DNA from: Clostridia bacterium
Lineage (GTDB): Bacteria > Bacillota > Clostridia > Christensenellales > CALWSW01
Direction: 5' to 3'
Length of the DNA stretch: 16,920 nucleotides
Assembly: GCA_019421925.1 (NCBI GenBank)
Contig: JAHZEH010000016.1
Span: forward strand, 1 to 16,920
Part shown: positions 7,219 through 13,496 of the stretch, in pieces
Layout of the letters: each line of letters opens with the position of its first letter
How positions within the stretch are numbered: the stretch's first letter is position 1
Notes under the pieces: model-generated
Databases searched by the model: none
Seen by the model: only the letters and a program-made list of their open reading frames with translations
What the model was told of the DNA's origin: nothing
Translations under genes and position numbers: made by a program

Positions 7219-7464
7219 ATGGAAGAGCGTAAGCAGCGTCCCCGTGGCGGCCGTCGCGGCCGCCGTAAGGTCTGCGCATTCTGCGCGGAAAAAGTTGCCG
7301 TAATTGACTATAAGGATACTGTGCGCCTGCGCAAGTTTATCACCGAGCGCGGCAAGATCATGCCCCGCCGCATGTCCGGTGTCTGCGCCAAGCATCAGCG
7401 CGAGCTGGCCATCGCCATCAAGCGCGCCCGTATCGTGGCCCTTCTGCCCTACGTGGCGGAATAA
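7219..7464 (+). CDS. rpsR: 30S ribosomal protein S18
   Basis: Small-subunit platform protein that binds as a heterodimer with S6. It has 81 residues with a basic N-terminus (MEERKQRPRGGRRGRRK) and the signature block LRKFITERGKIMPRRMSGVCAKHQRELAIAIKRAR. Cysteines in VCAFC (near 16-19) and the VCAKH segment make a C-x2-C...C-x2-H set, consistent with the zinc-binding form of S18. Its ribosome binding site contains GGAGG (7205-7209). It is the last gene of the operon, 27 bases before the terminator stem. Some bacteria have zinc-free S18 duplicates; none is seen here. Confidence 0.97.
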   Translation: MEERKQRPRGGRRGRRKVCAFCAEKVAVIDYKDTVRLRKFITERGKIMPRRMSGVCAKHQRELAIAIKRARIVALLPYVAE

Positions 7465-7491
7465 GGTTTCCCATCTTCATGAGACGTTGGC

Positions 7492-7522
7492 AAAAGCCGC
7501 ACCCTTGGGTGCGGCTTTTTTT
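7492..7522 (+). terminator. rho-independent terminator of the rpsF-ssb-rpsR operon
   Basis: AGCCGCACC and GGTGCGGCT form a stem closed by a CTTG-type loop (stem about 7496-7515), preceded by AAAA and followed by seven T residues (7516-7522). This is the clearest intrinsic terminator in the window. Confidence 0.93.
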
Positions 7523-7661
7523 ATGAGGGAACAGCATTTCCTTCCGGCTCTGCGGGCTCCCGGGCGAAAAGTGCTGAGCGGAATGAAAGCCTGGAGGGTT
7601 TTCTCCGTTCCGGCGTATATGCCGCCGGAGCCGGATTGGCCGTCAAGGGCCCCCAACCTTG

Positions 7662-7682
7662 AAAACTCCGAGGATTCGGAGT
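7662..7682 (-). terminator. probable terminator of the minus-strand unknown gene
   Basis: Read on the minus strand, ACTCCGA and TCGGAGT form a 7-bp stem (7665-7671 with 7676-7682) with a 4-base loop, followed by TTTC. A second, bulged GGCGCC hairpin (7694-7723) lies between it and the stop codon. The T tract is short, so confidence is modest. I see nothing else in 7523-7660. Confidence 0.5.
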
Positions 7683-7726
7683 GTCAAAGAAGCGGCGCCA
7701 GCGGCTTTTTTGAGGCCGGCGCCATG

Positions 7727-8329
7727 CTACTGGGGGCAGACCAGACGGCACCCTGTCTCCCGGGAGAAGCGCTCCGCCCACTCAGGCGTATTCCAAAACA
7801 GGATGCACTCCTGATATCCGTCCCCCATCATGCACAGCCGGTTGGGATCGCCCTCCTGCTCCAGGGCGCGGTTGACACACCCCACGACCCCCAGGTCGAA
7901 CCAATCGTGCTCCACCAGGACGCCGTGTTGATAGGGGTGGCCGTGGCAGAGGAAGGAGAGATCCTTGACCCCGCTCCCCTCATCCCAGTTGACCAGGCTG
8001 TTGTCCTCCGCAACCTGGGTGAAGACCGGCCCGGCGATGGCGTTGACGCCCTCAAAAAAGAGGGTGTACATCCGCTCCACGTCAAAGCATTCCACGTCAA
8101 AGGCGTAGACCGTCCGGGAGTTGGGCGTCCACTCCCCCGTCTCAAAGTCGTAGCTGCCGTGCCCCGCCTGCGTCACCAGCATAGCGGTCAGGTTCATGCC
8201 CTCCAGCATCTCGGGTTCAAGACTGGCCAGAGAGGCGGCGAGCGCCTGCATCTGGTCCTTCCCCAGGCTGGGAATGCCCAGCGCCTCCAGCTGTTCGGCC
8301 CGGCGCTGGAGTTCAACCATCAGATCCAT
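7727..8329 (-). CDS. conserved-looking protein of unknown function (200 aa)
   Basis: I do not recognise a named family. The protein is soluble, with no signal peptide or membrane segment, and acidic. It opens with a helical, Leu/Ala-rich part (1-45), followed by a compact region rich in aromatic residues: SYDFETGEWTPNSRTVYAFDVE, then FDVERMYTLFFEGVNAIAG and a WFDLGVVGCVNRALEQEGDPNRLCMMGDG segment. The residue pattern suggests an alpha/beta fold and looks like small clostridial proteins found as orphans, but that is memory, not a search. Four Cys are scattered with no metal motif. AGGAGGT lies just upstream of ATG (8329 on the minus strand). It has its own promoter and probable terminator, so it is monocistronic, and it is divergent from the phosphoglucomutase gene. 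Confidence 0.8.
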   Translation of the reverse strand: MDLMVELQRRAEQLEALGIPSLGKDQMQALAASLASLEPEMLEGMNLTAMLVTQAGHGSYDFETGEWTPNSRTVYAFDVECFDVERMYTLFFEGVNAIAGPVFTQVAEDNSLVNWDEGSGVKDLSFLCHGHPYQHGVLVEHDWFDLGVVGCVNRALEQEGDPNRLCMMGDGYQECILFWNTPEWAERFSRETGCRLVCPQ

Positions 8330-8342
8330 AGGATTACCTCCT

Positions 8343-8355
8343 CCAATTCAATTGG
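8343..8355. promoter_or_regulatory. perfect dyad CCAATT-C-AATTGG near the minus-strand transcription start
   Basis: A 13-base perfect inverted repeat lies between the minus-strand -10 (8360-8365) and the ribosome binding site of the unknown gene. It covers the predicted transcript start, near 8353. The position is typical of a repressor operator, though the sequence could also arise by chance in an AT-rich spot. Confidence 0.45.
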
Positions 8356-8359
8356 AAAG

Positions 8360-8388
8360 ACCTTACCACAAACCGGCAGAGGGCGCAA
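8360..8388 (-). promoter_or_regulatory. promoter of the minus-strand unknown gene
   Basis: On the minus strand TTGCGC (8388-8383), a 17-base spacer, then TAAGGT (8365-8360), with TGG extending the -10. The predicted start is about 25 bases upstream of the ATG. The -10 is imperfect but spacing and extension are right. Confidence 0.6.
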
Positions 8389-8475
8389 GGCCGGGGAATG
8401 CGTTTCTTTTGCCTGTGCGGATTTGGATATTTCCGGTAATTTTATCGGGCGAATCTCCCCAAAGGAATCAACCCA

Positions 8476-8484
8476 TGATATAAT
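8476..8484 (+). promoter_or_regulatory. extended -10 promoter of the phosphoglucomutase gene
   Basis: TGATATAAT (8476-8484) is a consensus extended -10. No good -35 lies 16-18 bases upstream, which extended -10 promoters tolerate. The leader of about 60 bases holds an inverted repeat TATGC/GCATA (8501-8505, 8513-8517) and the recurring GCGACA/ACGACA words at 8504-8531. Confidence 0.7.
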
Positions 8485-8550
8485 AAGAGAGGTTCTTAAT
8501 TATGCGACATAAGCATACGACATATTGCGACACGCAAAGGAGGGACTCCC

Positions 8551-10281
8551 ATGACTTACATGCAAAAATACAGAGCTTGGCTCAATGACCCCGCTGTGAG
8601 CGAGGGGCTTAAAGCGGAGCTCACAGCTATCGAATCGGATGAAAAGGAGATTGAGGACCGGTTTTACACCGAGCTCCAGTTCGGCACGGCCGGCCTGCGG
8701 GGCGTGCTCGGCGCGGGGACCAACCGCATGAACGAGCTCATCGTTGGAAGGGCCACCCAGGGCCTTGCCGACTATCTGCTGCGGCAGAGCGGCTCCGCCC
8801 AAAAGGGCATCACCGTGGCCTACGACTCCCGGCGTATGAGCCCGGAGTTCGCCAGGCGGACAGCGGAGGTGCTCTGCGGCAATGGCATCAGGACCTACCT
8901 GTTCGATACCATCCACGGGGTGCCGCAGCTCTCCTTCGCGCTGCAGTACTATGGCTGCGCGGGGGGCGTACTCATCACGGCCAGCCACAACCCCAAGGAG
9001 TATAACGGATATAAGGTCTACGGGGCTAACGGAGCCCAGATCGGCCCGGACATGGCCCAGGAGGTCACCCGCTGCATTGAGGCGGTGGGGGACTTCGCCC
9101 AGGTCCGCCTGATGGAGGAGGACGAGGCTGCGGCCCAGGGGCTGCTGCAAAAGATCGGCCAGGAGGTGGACGAGGCCTATTTCAGCTATGTCAAGGGGCT
9201 GGTGGTGGATCCCCGCGTCATGCAGGCCGCCCATGCCTTTAAAGTGGTCTATACCCCCCTGCACGGCTCGGGCAATGTGCCGGTGCGCCGCATTCTGGCG
9301 GACGCCGGGATCAAGGAGCTGTATGTGGTTTCTGAACAGGAGGCCCCGGACGGGGAGTTCCCCACTGTGTCCGCCCCCAACCCGGAGGCCAGGGACGCCT
9401 TCGATATGGCCCGGGCCCTGGCTGAGGAGAAGGGGGCTGAACTGCTGCTGGCCACCGACCCGGACGCCGACCGGCTGGGTGTGGTCGTCAGGGACGGCGG
9501 GGAGTACGTGGCTCTGAGCGGCAATCAGATCGGCTGCATTATTTTAAATTACCGCCTCAAAAAGCTCTCTGAGCTGGGTTTCCTGCCCGAAAACGGCTTT
9601 GTGGTCAAGTCCATTGTCTCCACGAACCTGGCCAATGCCATCTGTGCCAAATACGGCGTGGAAATCTTTGAGGTGCTCACCGGCTTCCGCTATATAGGCG
9701 AGAAGATCGACGCCAGCCAGCGCACTGGCGAGGGGAGTTTCCTCTTCGGGTTTGAGGAGAGCTTCGGATATCTGGCCGGTACCCGCGTACGGGACAAGGA
9801 TGCTATCTGCGCCGCCCTCATGCTGACCGAGGCCGCCGCCTGGTACTCCACTAGGGGTATGAACCTCAAGCAGGGCCTGGATGAGATATTCGCCCAATAT
9901 GGATACTATAAGGAAGCGGTTCAGTCCTTCACCCTCTACGGAAAGGAGGGTATGGAGAAGATCGGCGCGGCCATGGAGGGCCTGCGGGCCAACCCGCCCA
10001 AGGTGGTTGCGGGCGTCCAGGTGGCTGCCATCCGGGATTACAAGGCGAGAAAGCGCACCGACCTGCGCACGGGCGAGGCGGAACCTGTGTCCCTTCCCTC
10101 CTCCAATGTGCTCTATTTTGAGCTGGCGGACGGGGGATGGGTGTGCGCACGCCCCTCCGGTACGGAGCCCAAGCTCAAAATTTACGCCAATGCCTCGGCT
10201 CCGGATGACAGCGGGGCCCAGGCAAAGGTGGACGGCCTGCTCGAGGGTATGAGCAAGGCTCTGGAGCCCTATCTGCGTTAA
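8551..10281 (+). CDS. pgcA: phosphoglucomutase/phosphomannomutase (alpha-D-phosphohexomutase)
   Basis: Interconverts hexose 1- and 6-phosphates through a phosphoserine intermediate, supplying glucose 1-phosphate for glycogen and envelope sugars. At 576 residues it matches the PgcA-type Firmicute enzymes rather than the shorter GlmM. All four active-site loops are present: TASHNP with catalytic S145 (143-148), the metal site DPDADR (303-308), sugar-binding GFEESFGY (400-407) and phosphate-binding RPSGTEPK (534-541). TAGLRG (46-51) near the N-terminus is also typical. The ribosome binding site AAAGGAGG is just upstream of ATG 8551. It stands alone between its own promoter and a terminator. Glucose versus mannose preference cannot be read by eye, so the symbol is by family resemblance. 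Confidence 0.95.
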   Translation: MTYMQKYRAWLNDPAVSEGLKAELTAIESDEKEIEDRFYTELQFGTAGLRGVLGAGTNRMNELIVGRATQGLADYLLRQSGSAQKGITVAYDSRRMSPEFARRTAEVLCGNGIRTYLFDTIHGVPQLSFALQYYGCAGGVLITASHNPKEYNGYKVYGANGAQIGPDMAQEVTRCIEAVGDFAQVRLMEEDEAAAQGLLQKIGQEVDEAYFSYVKGLVVDPRVMQAAHAFKVVYTPLHGSGNVPVRRILADAGIKELYVVSEQEAPDGEFPTVSAPNPEARDAFDMARALAEEKGAELLLATDPDADRLGVVVRDGGEYVALSGNQIGCIILNYRLKKLSELGFLPENGFVVKSIVSTNLANAICAKYGVEIFEVLTGFRYIGEKIDASQRTGEGSFLFGFEESFGYLAGTRVRDKDAICAALMLTEAAAWYSTRGMNLKQGLDEIFAQYGYYKEAVQSFTLYGKEGMEKIGAAMEGLRANPPKVVAGVQVAAIRDYKARKRTDLRTGEAEPVSLPSSNVLYFELADGGWVCARPSGTEPKLKIYANASAPDDSGAQAKVDGLLEGMSKALEPYLR

Positions 10282-10291
10282 CTGAAACAAC

Positions 10292-10328
10292 AACAGGGGA
10301 TACCGCTTTATGAACGGTATCCCCTGTT
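10292..10328. terminator. bidirectional terminator between convergent genes
   Basis: AACAGGGGATACCG (10292-10305) is fully complementary to 10315-10328, with a 9-base loop. It lies between the phosphoglucomutase stop (+) and the MerR-gene stop (-). T-rich flanks exist on both sides (TGTTTACTG on plus, TGTTGTTGTTTC on minus), so it can serve both. Confidence 0.75.
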
Positions 10329-10354
10329 TACTGCGCGCCGCCCGCCCCGGGGGA

Positions 10355-11185
10355 TCACGCCTCCCGGACGGGAAGGTACAGGTCGCCGAAGGCAACGGTG
10401 CCCCCGCCCGGCTCGGTGTAGACAAAGATCACGTTGAAGTAGAAGGCGTCCTCGGGGACCAGCCCCTCGGCCTGGCACCGGTTCAGCAGCTCATGGCACT
10501 GGCCGAGATAGTTGAAAACCGTCTCCTCCTCCTGGCTAGCGCTGGCGAAGCGGTGGAAGATGTTGAGGCAGTCCTGCGCCGGACGGTGCACCACATAGGG
10601 GTTCTCGGTGTTGAGCGCCAGGAGCTCCGCTCCCCGGGGGTCCACGGAGAGGGCGAAACAGGGGGAGGCGTTTCCCGCCAGCACGTCGCTGATTTCCAAC
10701 CTGTGAATGTTCATAACGGGAAAGACGCTGTCAAACCAAGCGGGGGCGAACCTCTGGAGATCCCGGTCCTCCACCAGGTTCTGGATGCTGTCCAGGCGCA
10801 TCTCGTATCGCTCTTCCAGGGTGCGGCGGACAATGCGCCCGTATGCGGCGCTGTCCCTCATGCGCGCCGAATCCTCCCTCAGCCTGTCCGCCAGATAGCG
10901 GTGAAGGGCGAGCTGCCGCTCCTCCTCCGCCAACCGGCTGTCCACCAGCTCCTGCATGCGGTCAAAGGAGACCCCGTGAAAGAACTCCTTGATCTCCTCG
11001 ACAGAGAGCCCCAGGTTCCGCAGTTTCTTGAGGGAGCCGATCTGGTGCATCTGCTTGTCGTCATAGTATCGGTAGTCGCTGCCCTCCCTGTGGGCAGGGA
11101 GGATTACGCCCTTGTCCTCGTAGTAGCGCAGGGTGTTCTTGCTCAGGCAAAAGGCTTTGGCCACATCGCCGATTTTATACTTCAT
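10355..11185 (-). CDS. MerR-family transcriptional regulator with C-terminal effector domain
   Basis: Cytoplasmic dimeric regulator of 276 residues. The winged HTH (about 3-70) reads KYKIGDVAKAFCLSKNTLRYYEDKG, then SDYRYYDDKQMHQIGSLKKLRNLGLSVEEI, the canonical MerR pattern. A dimerisation coiled coil follows (about 75-112). The C-terminal 160 residues resemble the ligand-binding half of multidrug-type (BmrR/GyrI-like) members in length only. There is no cysteine metal-binding motif of the MerR/CueR/ZntR type, so an organic ligand is more likely. ATG 11185 follows GGAGGGAG; the long in-frame upstream extension crosses the promoter region and is rejected. It diverges from the first flavoprotein gene, and the shared intergenic region has a 19-bp-spaced promoter with a dyad. 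That makes this flavoprotein the predicted target. It probably represses itself too. Confidence 0.92.
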   Translation of the reverse strand: MKYKIGDVAKAFCLSKNTLRYYEDKGVILPAHREGSDYRYYDDKQMHQIGSLKKLRNLGLSVEEIKEFFHGVSFDRMQELVDSRLAEEERQLALHRYLADRLREDSARMRDSAAYGRIVRRTLEERYEMRLDSIQNLVEDRDLQRFAPAWFDSVFPVMNIHRLEISDVLAGNASPCFALSVDPRGAELLALNTENPYVVHRPAQDCLNIFHRFASASQEEETVFNYLGQCHELLNRCQAEGLVPEDAFYFNVIFVYTEPGGGTVAFGDLYLPVREA

Positions 11186-11240
11186 GGGGTCTCCCTCCAA
11201 ATGTCCAGGCGCTTTTTGTGAAACTTTTTCCCGGGAATGC

Positions 11241-11271
11241 TTGACTGTACCATTATGGTATCCTTTAGAAT
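11241..11271 (+). promoter_or_regulatory. MerR-type activatable promoter with dyad operator
   Basis: TTGACT (11241-11246) and TAGAAT (11266-11271) are 19 bases apart, and the spacer contains the perfect dyad TACCAT-T-ATGGTA (11248-11260). A spacing of 19-20 bp with an operator inside the spacer is the hallmark of promoters that MerR-family proteins activate by DNA distortion. It points at the flavoprotein lipoprotein gene at 11340. Unlike the other promoters here it has no TG extension. Confidence 0.85.
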
Positions 11272-11272
11272 C

Positions 11273-11302
11273 ACTATAACAGCGTTGACAGATTCCTGTC
11301 AA
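11273..11302 (-). promoter_or_regulatory. divergent promoter of the MerR-family gene
   Basis: On the minus strand TTGACA (11302-11297), an 18-base spacer, then TATAGT (11278-11273) with TGT extending the -10. Its -35 is one arm of the inverted repeat TTGACAG-ATTC-CTGTCAA (11285-11302). The predicted start near 11266 puts the MerR dyad (11248-11260) just downstream, where bound regulator would hinder its own transcription. Confidence 0.75.
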
Positions 11303-11339
11303 ATCTGTGAAAACTCTGATAAATGGAGGAAGAGGAGAC

Positions 11340-13235
11340 ATGAAGAAGATTCTCTGCGTTATGCTGTGCCTCGCTCTGCTGCTGAGCGCCTGCGCAGCCC
11401 CCGCCGCTCCTGAGGACTCGAGCGCGCCCACCGCCGCGCCCACTGAGGCCCCTGCGGAGGCAACCGCCACTCCCGAGCCCGCCCCCAGCGAGGAGCCCGC
11501 TCCCGAGGGACTTCAGGACGGCAAGTATGTGACCACCGGAAGGGGCCATGAGGGCCTGGTCCATGTGGCCACCACCTTCCAGGATGGCGCCATCAAGAGC
11601 GTCGAGGTGCTCACCCATGACGAGACCGTGGGCATCGGCAACTATGCCGTGGACGTGATGCCCGGCCGCATTGTGGAGAGCCAGAGCGTGGCCGTGGACA
11701 CCGTATCCGGCTGCACCCTGACCTCTATCGCCATCAAGATGGCGGTGCAGGAGGCCATTGAGCAGGCGGGCGGCAAGGTGGAGGATTTCTCCGCCGCCCC
11801 CGAGACCACTGTGACCCCCTCCCAGGTGGAGGAGGAAGTGGACCTGGTCATCATGGGCGCGGGCACTGCCGGCCTGATCGCCGCCAACCGCGCGCTGGAG
11901 AAGGGCCTGAACGTTCTGGTGTTCGAGAAGATGGACATCCCCGGCGGCGCTATGCCCATGACCTACAGCGGCGTCATGGCGGCCGGCTCTGAGATGCAGG
12001 TTGCCTATGACGGCGACGCTGCCGCCACCCCCCAGCAGTACATCGATATGTACCTGGGGATCCGCAATGCCGACAACGCCGTGCGCGGCGACGATCTGCC
12101 CTACTGGACCAAGATATTCAATGCCTCCGGCTCCATGGTGGACTGGATGCAGAGCATCGGCATTGGTTTTGCCACGATGGGCATCCGCTACGGCTCCACC
12201 CCCTTCCTGGCCCCCGGCCCTTATCAGGGCGGCGCGGGCTACGCCATGGAGTATCTGGCCGACCGTATCACCAAGAAGGGCGGCCGCATCATCTATAGCA
12301 CCCCCGTCACCGAGCTCATCCAGGCGGAGGACGGCACTGTCACCGGCGTGGTCGCCGAGGGCGAGGACGGCGTCACCTGGACGGTGCATGCCGACGTCAC
12401 CCTGCTGGCCTCCGGCGGATTCGGGGCCAACCAGGAGATGGTGGCCCAGTACTATCCCCAGTATGCAACGCGTACCTTCAACTGCGCCAAGGGCAGCACG
12501 GGCGACGGCATCGTGCTGGGCCTTGAAGCGGGCGGCATGGTGGAGTGCATGGGCCGCACCCTGGGCGCGTTCCTCTCCGCTTACCAGAGCAAATATGAGC
12601 TGGCCTTCCTGCACTACACCACCCCCGGCCTGATCGTCAACATCAACGGCGACTCCATCGGCAACATCACCAAGAACAACCATCCCATGCTGGCTGCCGC
12701 TCTGGAGAACCCCGATAACGGCGAGACCTTCTATTATGTGTTTGACGAGGCCGCCCGCATGCGCACCAAAGACTGCGTTGCGGTGGGCAACGGCCTGACC
12801 TACGGCGTGAGCTACGAGCCCCTCTTTGAGACGGGCGAGGCTGTCCACTACGACTCCCTGGAGGCGGCTGCCGAGGCTCTGAACCTGCCCAACCTGGTCC
12901 AGACCATTGAGACCAACAACGAGCACAGCAGGAAGGGCGAGGAGGATGAGTCCGGCCGCACCAACCTGCCCCTCATCGACGACCGCGACGGCGTCTATCT
13001 GCTGCGCGTTATCCCCACCTACTACCTGACCACCGGCGGCCTGGCCGCAGACACGGACGGCCGCATCCTGCGGGAGGACGGCTCGGTTATTCCCGGCCTT
13101 TACGGCGCGGGCGACGTGCTGGGCGCGCTCGAGGAGAAGGACGGCAAGTCCTATGGTATGGGCTTTGACTCCGCCATGATCTTTGGTTACATTGTGGGCG
13201 ACGCCATTGCCGCCAACGAATTCGGGATCAAGTAG
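11340..13235 (+). CDS. flavinylated lipoprotein reductase: FMN-binding domain plus FAD-dependent oxidoreductase, substrate unknown
   Basis: Predicted lipoprotein on the outer face of the membrane that passes electrons from a bound FMN to FAD and then to an organic acceptor. In 631 residues: signal peptide with lipobox LSAC (C18); Pro/Ala/Thr/Glu linker (19-57); FMN-binding domain (58-145) with attachment motif SGCT (Thr126, where SGAT is usual); FAD domain from 168 with GAGTAG (173-178) and E196; C-terminal FAD segment GLYGAGDV (587-593). It belongs to the fumarate reductase/flavocytochrome c superfamily but lacks the fumarate-site residues: the region of the catalytic Arg reads NITKNNHP, HHTMGG is YYLTTGG, and NRLGGN is replaced by SYGMGFDS. 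So the acceptor is not fumarate. ATG 11340 follows GGAGG (11325-11329). Expression is probably switched by the divergent MerR protein. A hairpin terminator follows. Confidence 0.87.
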   Translation: MKKILCVMLCLALLLSACAAPAAPEDSSAPTAAPTEAPAEATATPEPAPSEEPAPEGLQDGKYVTTGRGHEGLVHVATTFQDGAIKSVEVLTHDETVGIGNYAVDVMPGRIVESQSVAVDTVSGCTLTSIAIKMAVQEAIEQAGGKVEDFSAAPETTVTPSQVEEEVDLVIMGAGTAGLIAANRALEKGLNVLVFEKMDIPGGAMPMTYSGVMAAGSEMQVAYDGDAAATPQQYIDMYLGIRNADNAVRGDDLPYWTKIFNASGSMVDWMQSIGIGFATMGIRYGSTPFLAPGPYQGGAGYAMEYLADRITKKGGRIIYSTPVTELIQAEDGTVTGVVAEGEDGVTWTVHADVTLLASGGFGANQEMVAQYYPQYATRTFNCAKGSTGDGIVLGLEAGGMVECMGRTLGAFLSAYQSKYELAFLHYTTPGLIVNINGDSIGNITKNNHPMLAAALENPDNGETFYYVFDEAARMRTKDCVAVGNGLTYGVSYEPLFETGEAVHYDSLEAAAEALNLPNLVQTIETNNEHSRKGEEDESGRTNLPLIDDRDGVYLLRVIPTYYLTTGGLAADTDGRILREDGSVIPGLYGAGDVLGALEEKDGKSYGMGFDSAMIFGYIVGDAIAANEFGIK

Positions 13236-13295
13236 GGGTATGTGTTGGGTGATTTTTGAAAAAGATCCCAACGCTTCTCAAAATATCTCAGGAAA

Positions 13296-13327
13296 CAAAA
13301 GGGCCGGATTTGTATCCGGCCCTTTTG
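13296..13327 (+). terminator. rho-independent terminator after the first flavoprotein gene
   Basis: CAAAAGGGCCGGAT (13296-13309) is fully complementary to 13314-13327, loop TTGT; the last stem bases supply TTTT. It lies 60 bases past the stop codon and separates the two paralogous reductase genes into distinct transcripts. Nothing else is visible between it and the next promoter. Confidence 0.85.
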
Positions 13328-13426
13328 CAATGGGCGCCGGCGGGGAATACCTCCTGCAGGAATCCATCCCCCGGAAATACGGAATGAAACCGCCGGGTTT
13401 TCCGTGCGCAGGGCTGAGGCGGACCG

Positions 13427-13435
13427 TGATATAAT
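13427..13435 (+). promoter_or_regulatory. extended -10 promoter of the second flavoprotein gene
   Basis: TGATATAAT (13427-13435), the same nine bases as in the phosphoglucomutase promoter, with no convincing -35. The predicted start near 13442 gives a leader of about 55 bases before ATG 13497. Confidence 0.7.
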
Positions 13436-13496
13436 TTTCCTGCCCAAGTTTTGTTTTTCACAAGCCATGGGTAATTCGAAACGGAGGAAGAATGTC

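Noticed and set aside
7304..8512. Plus-strand 402-codon open frame across the rpsR end and the minus-strand unknown gene
   Set aside because: It overlaps rpsR in another frame, crosses a strong terminator, and is low-complexity antisense to the better-supported minus-strand gene.
11285..11308. Attenuator-like alternative hairpins (TTGACAG/CTGTCAA versus ACAGAT/ATCTGT) in the leader of the first reductase
   Set aside because: The first inverted repeat is better explained by the -35 hexamer of the divergent MerR-gene promoter lying within it; there is no T tract or leader peptide.
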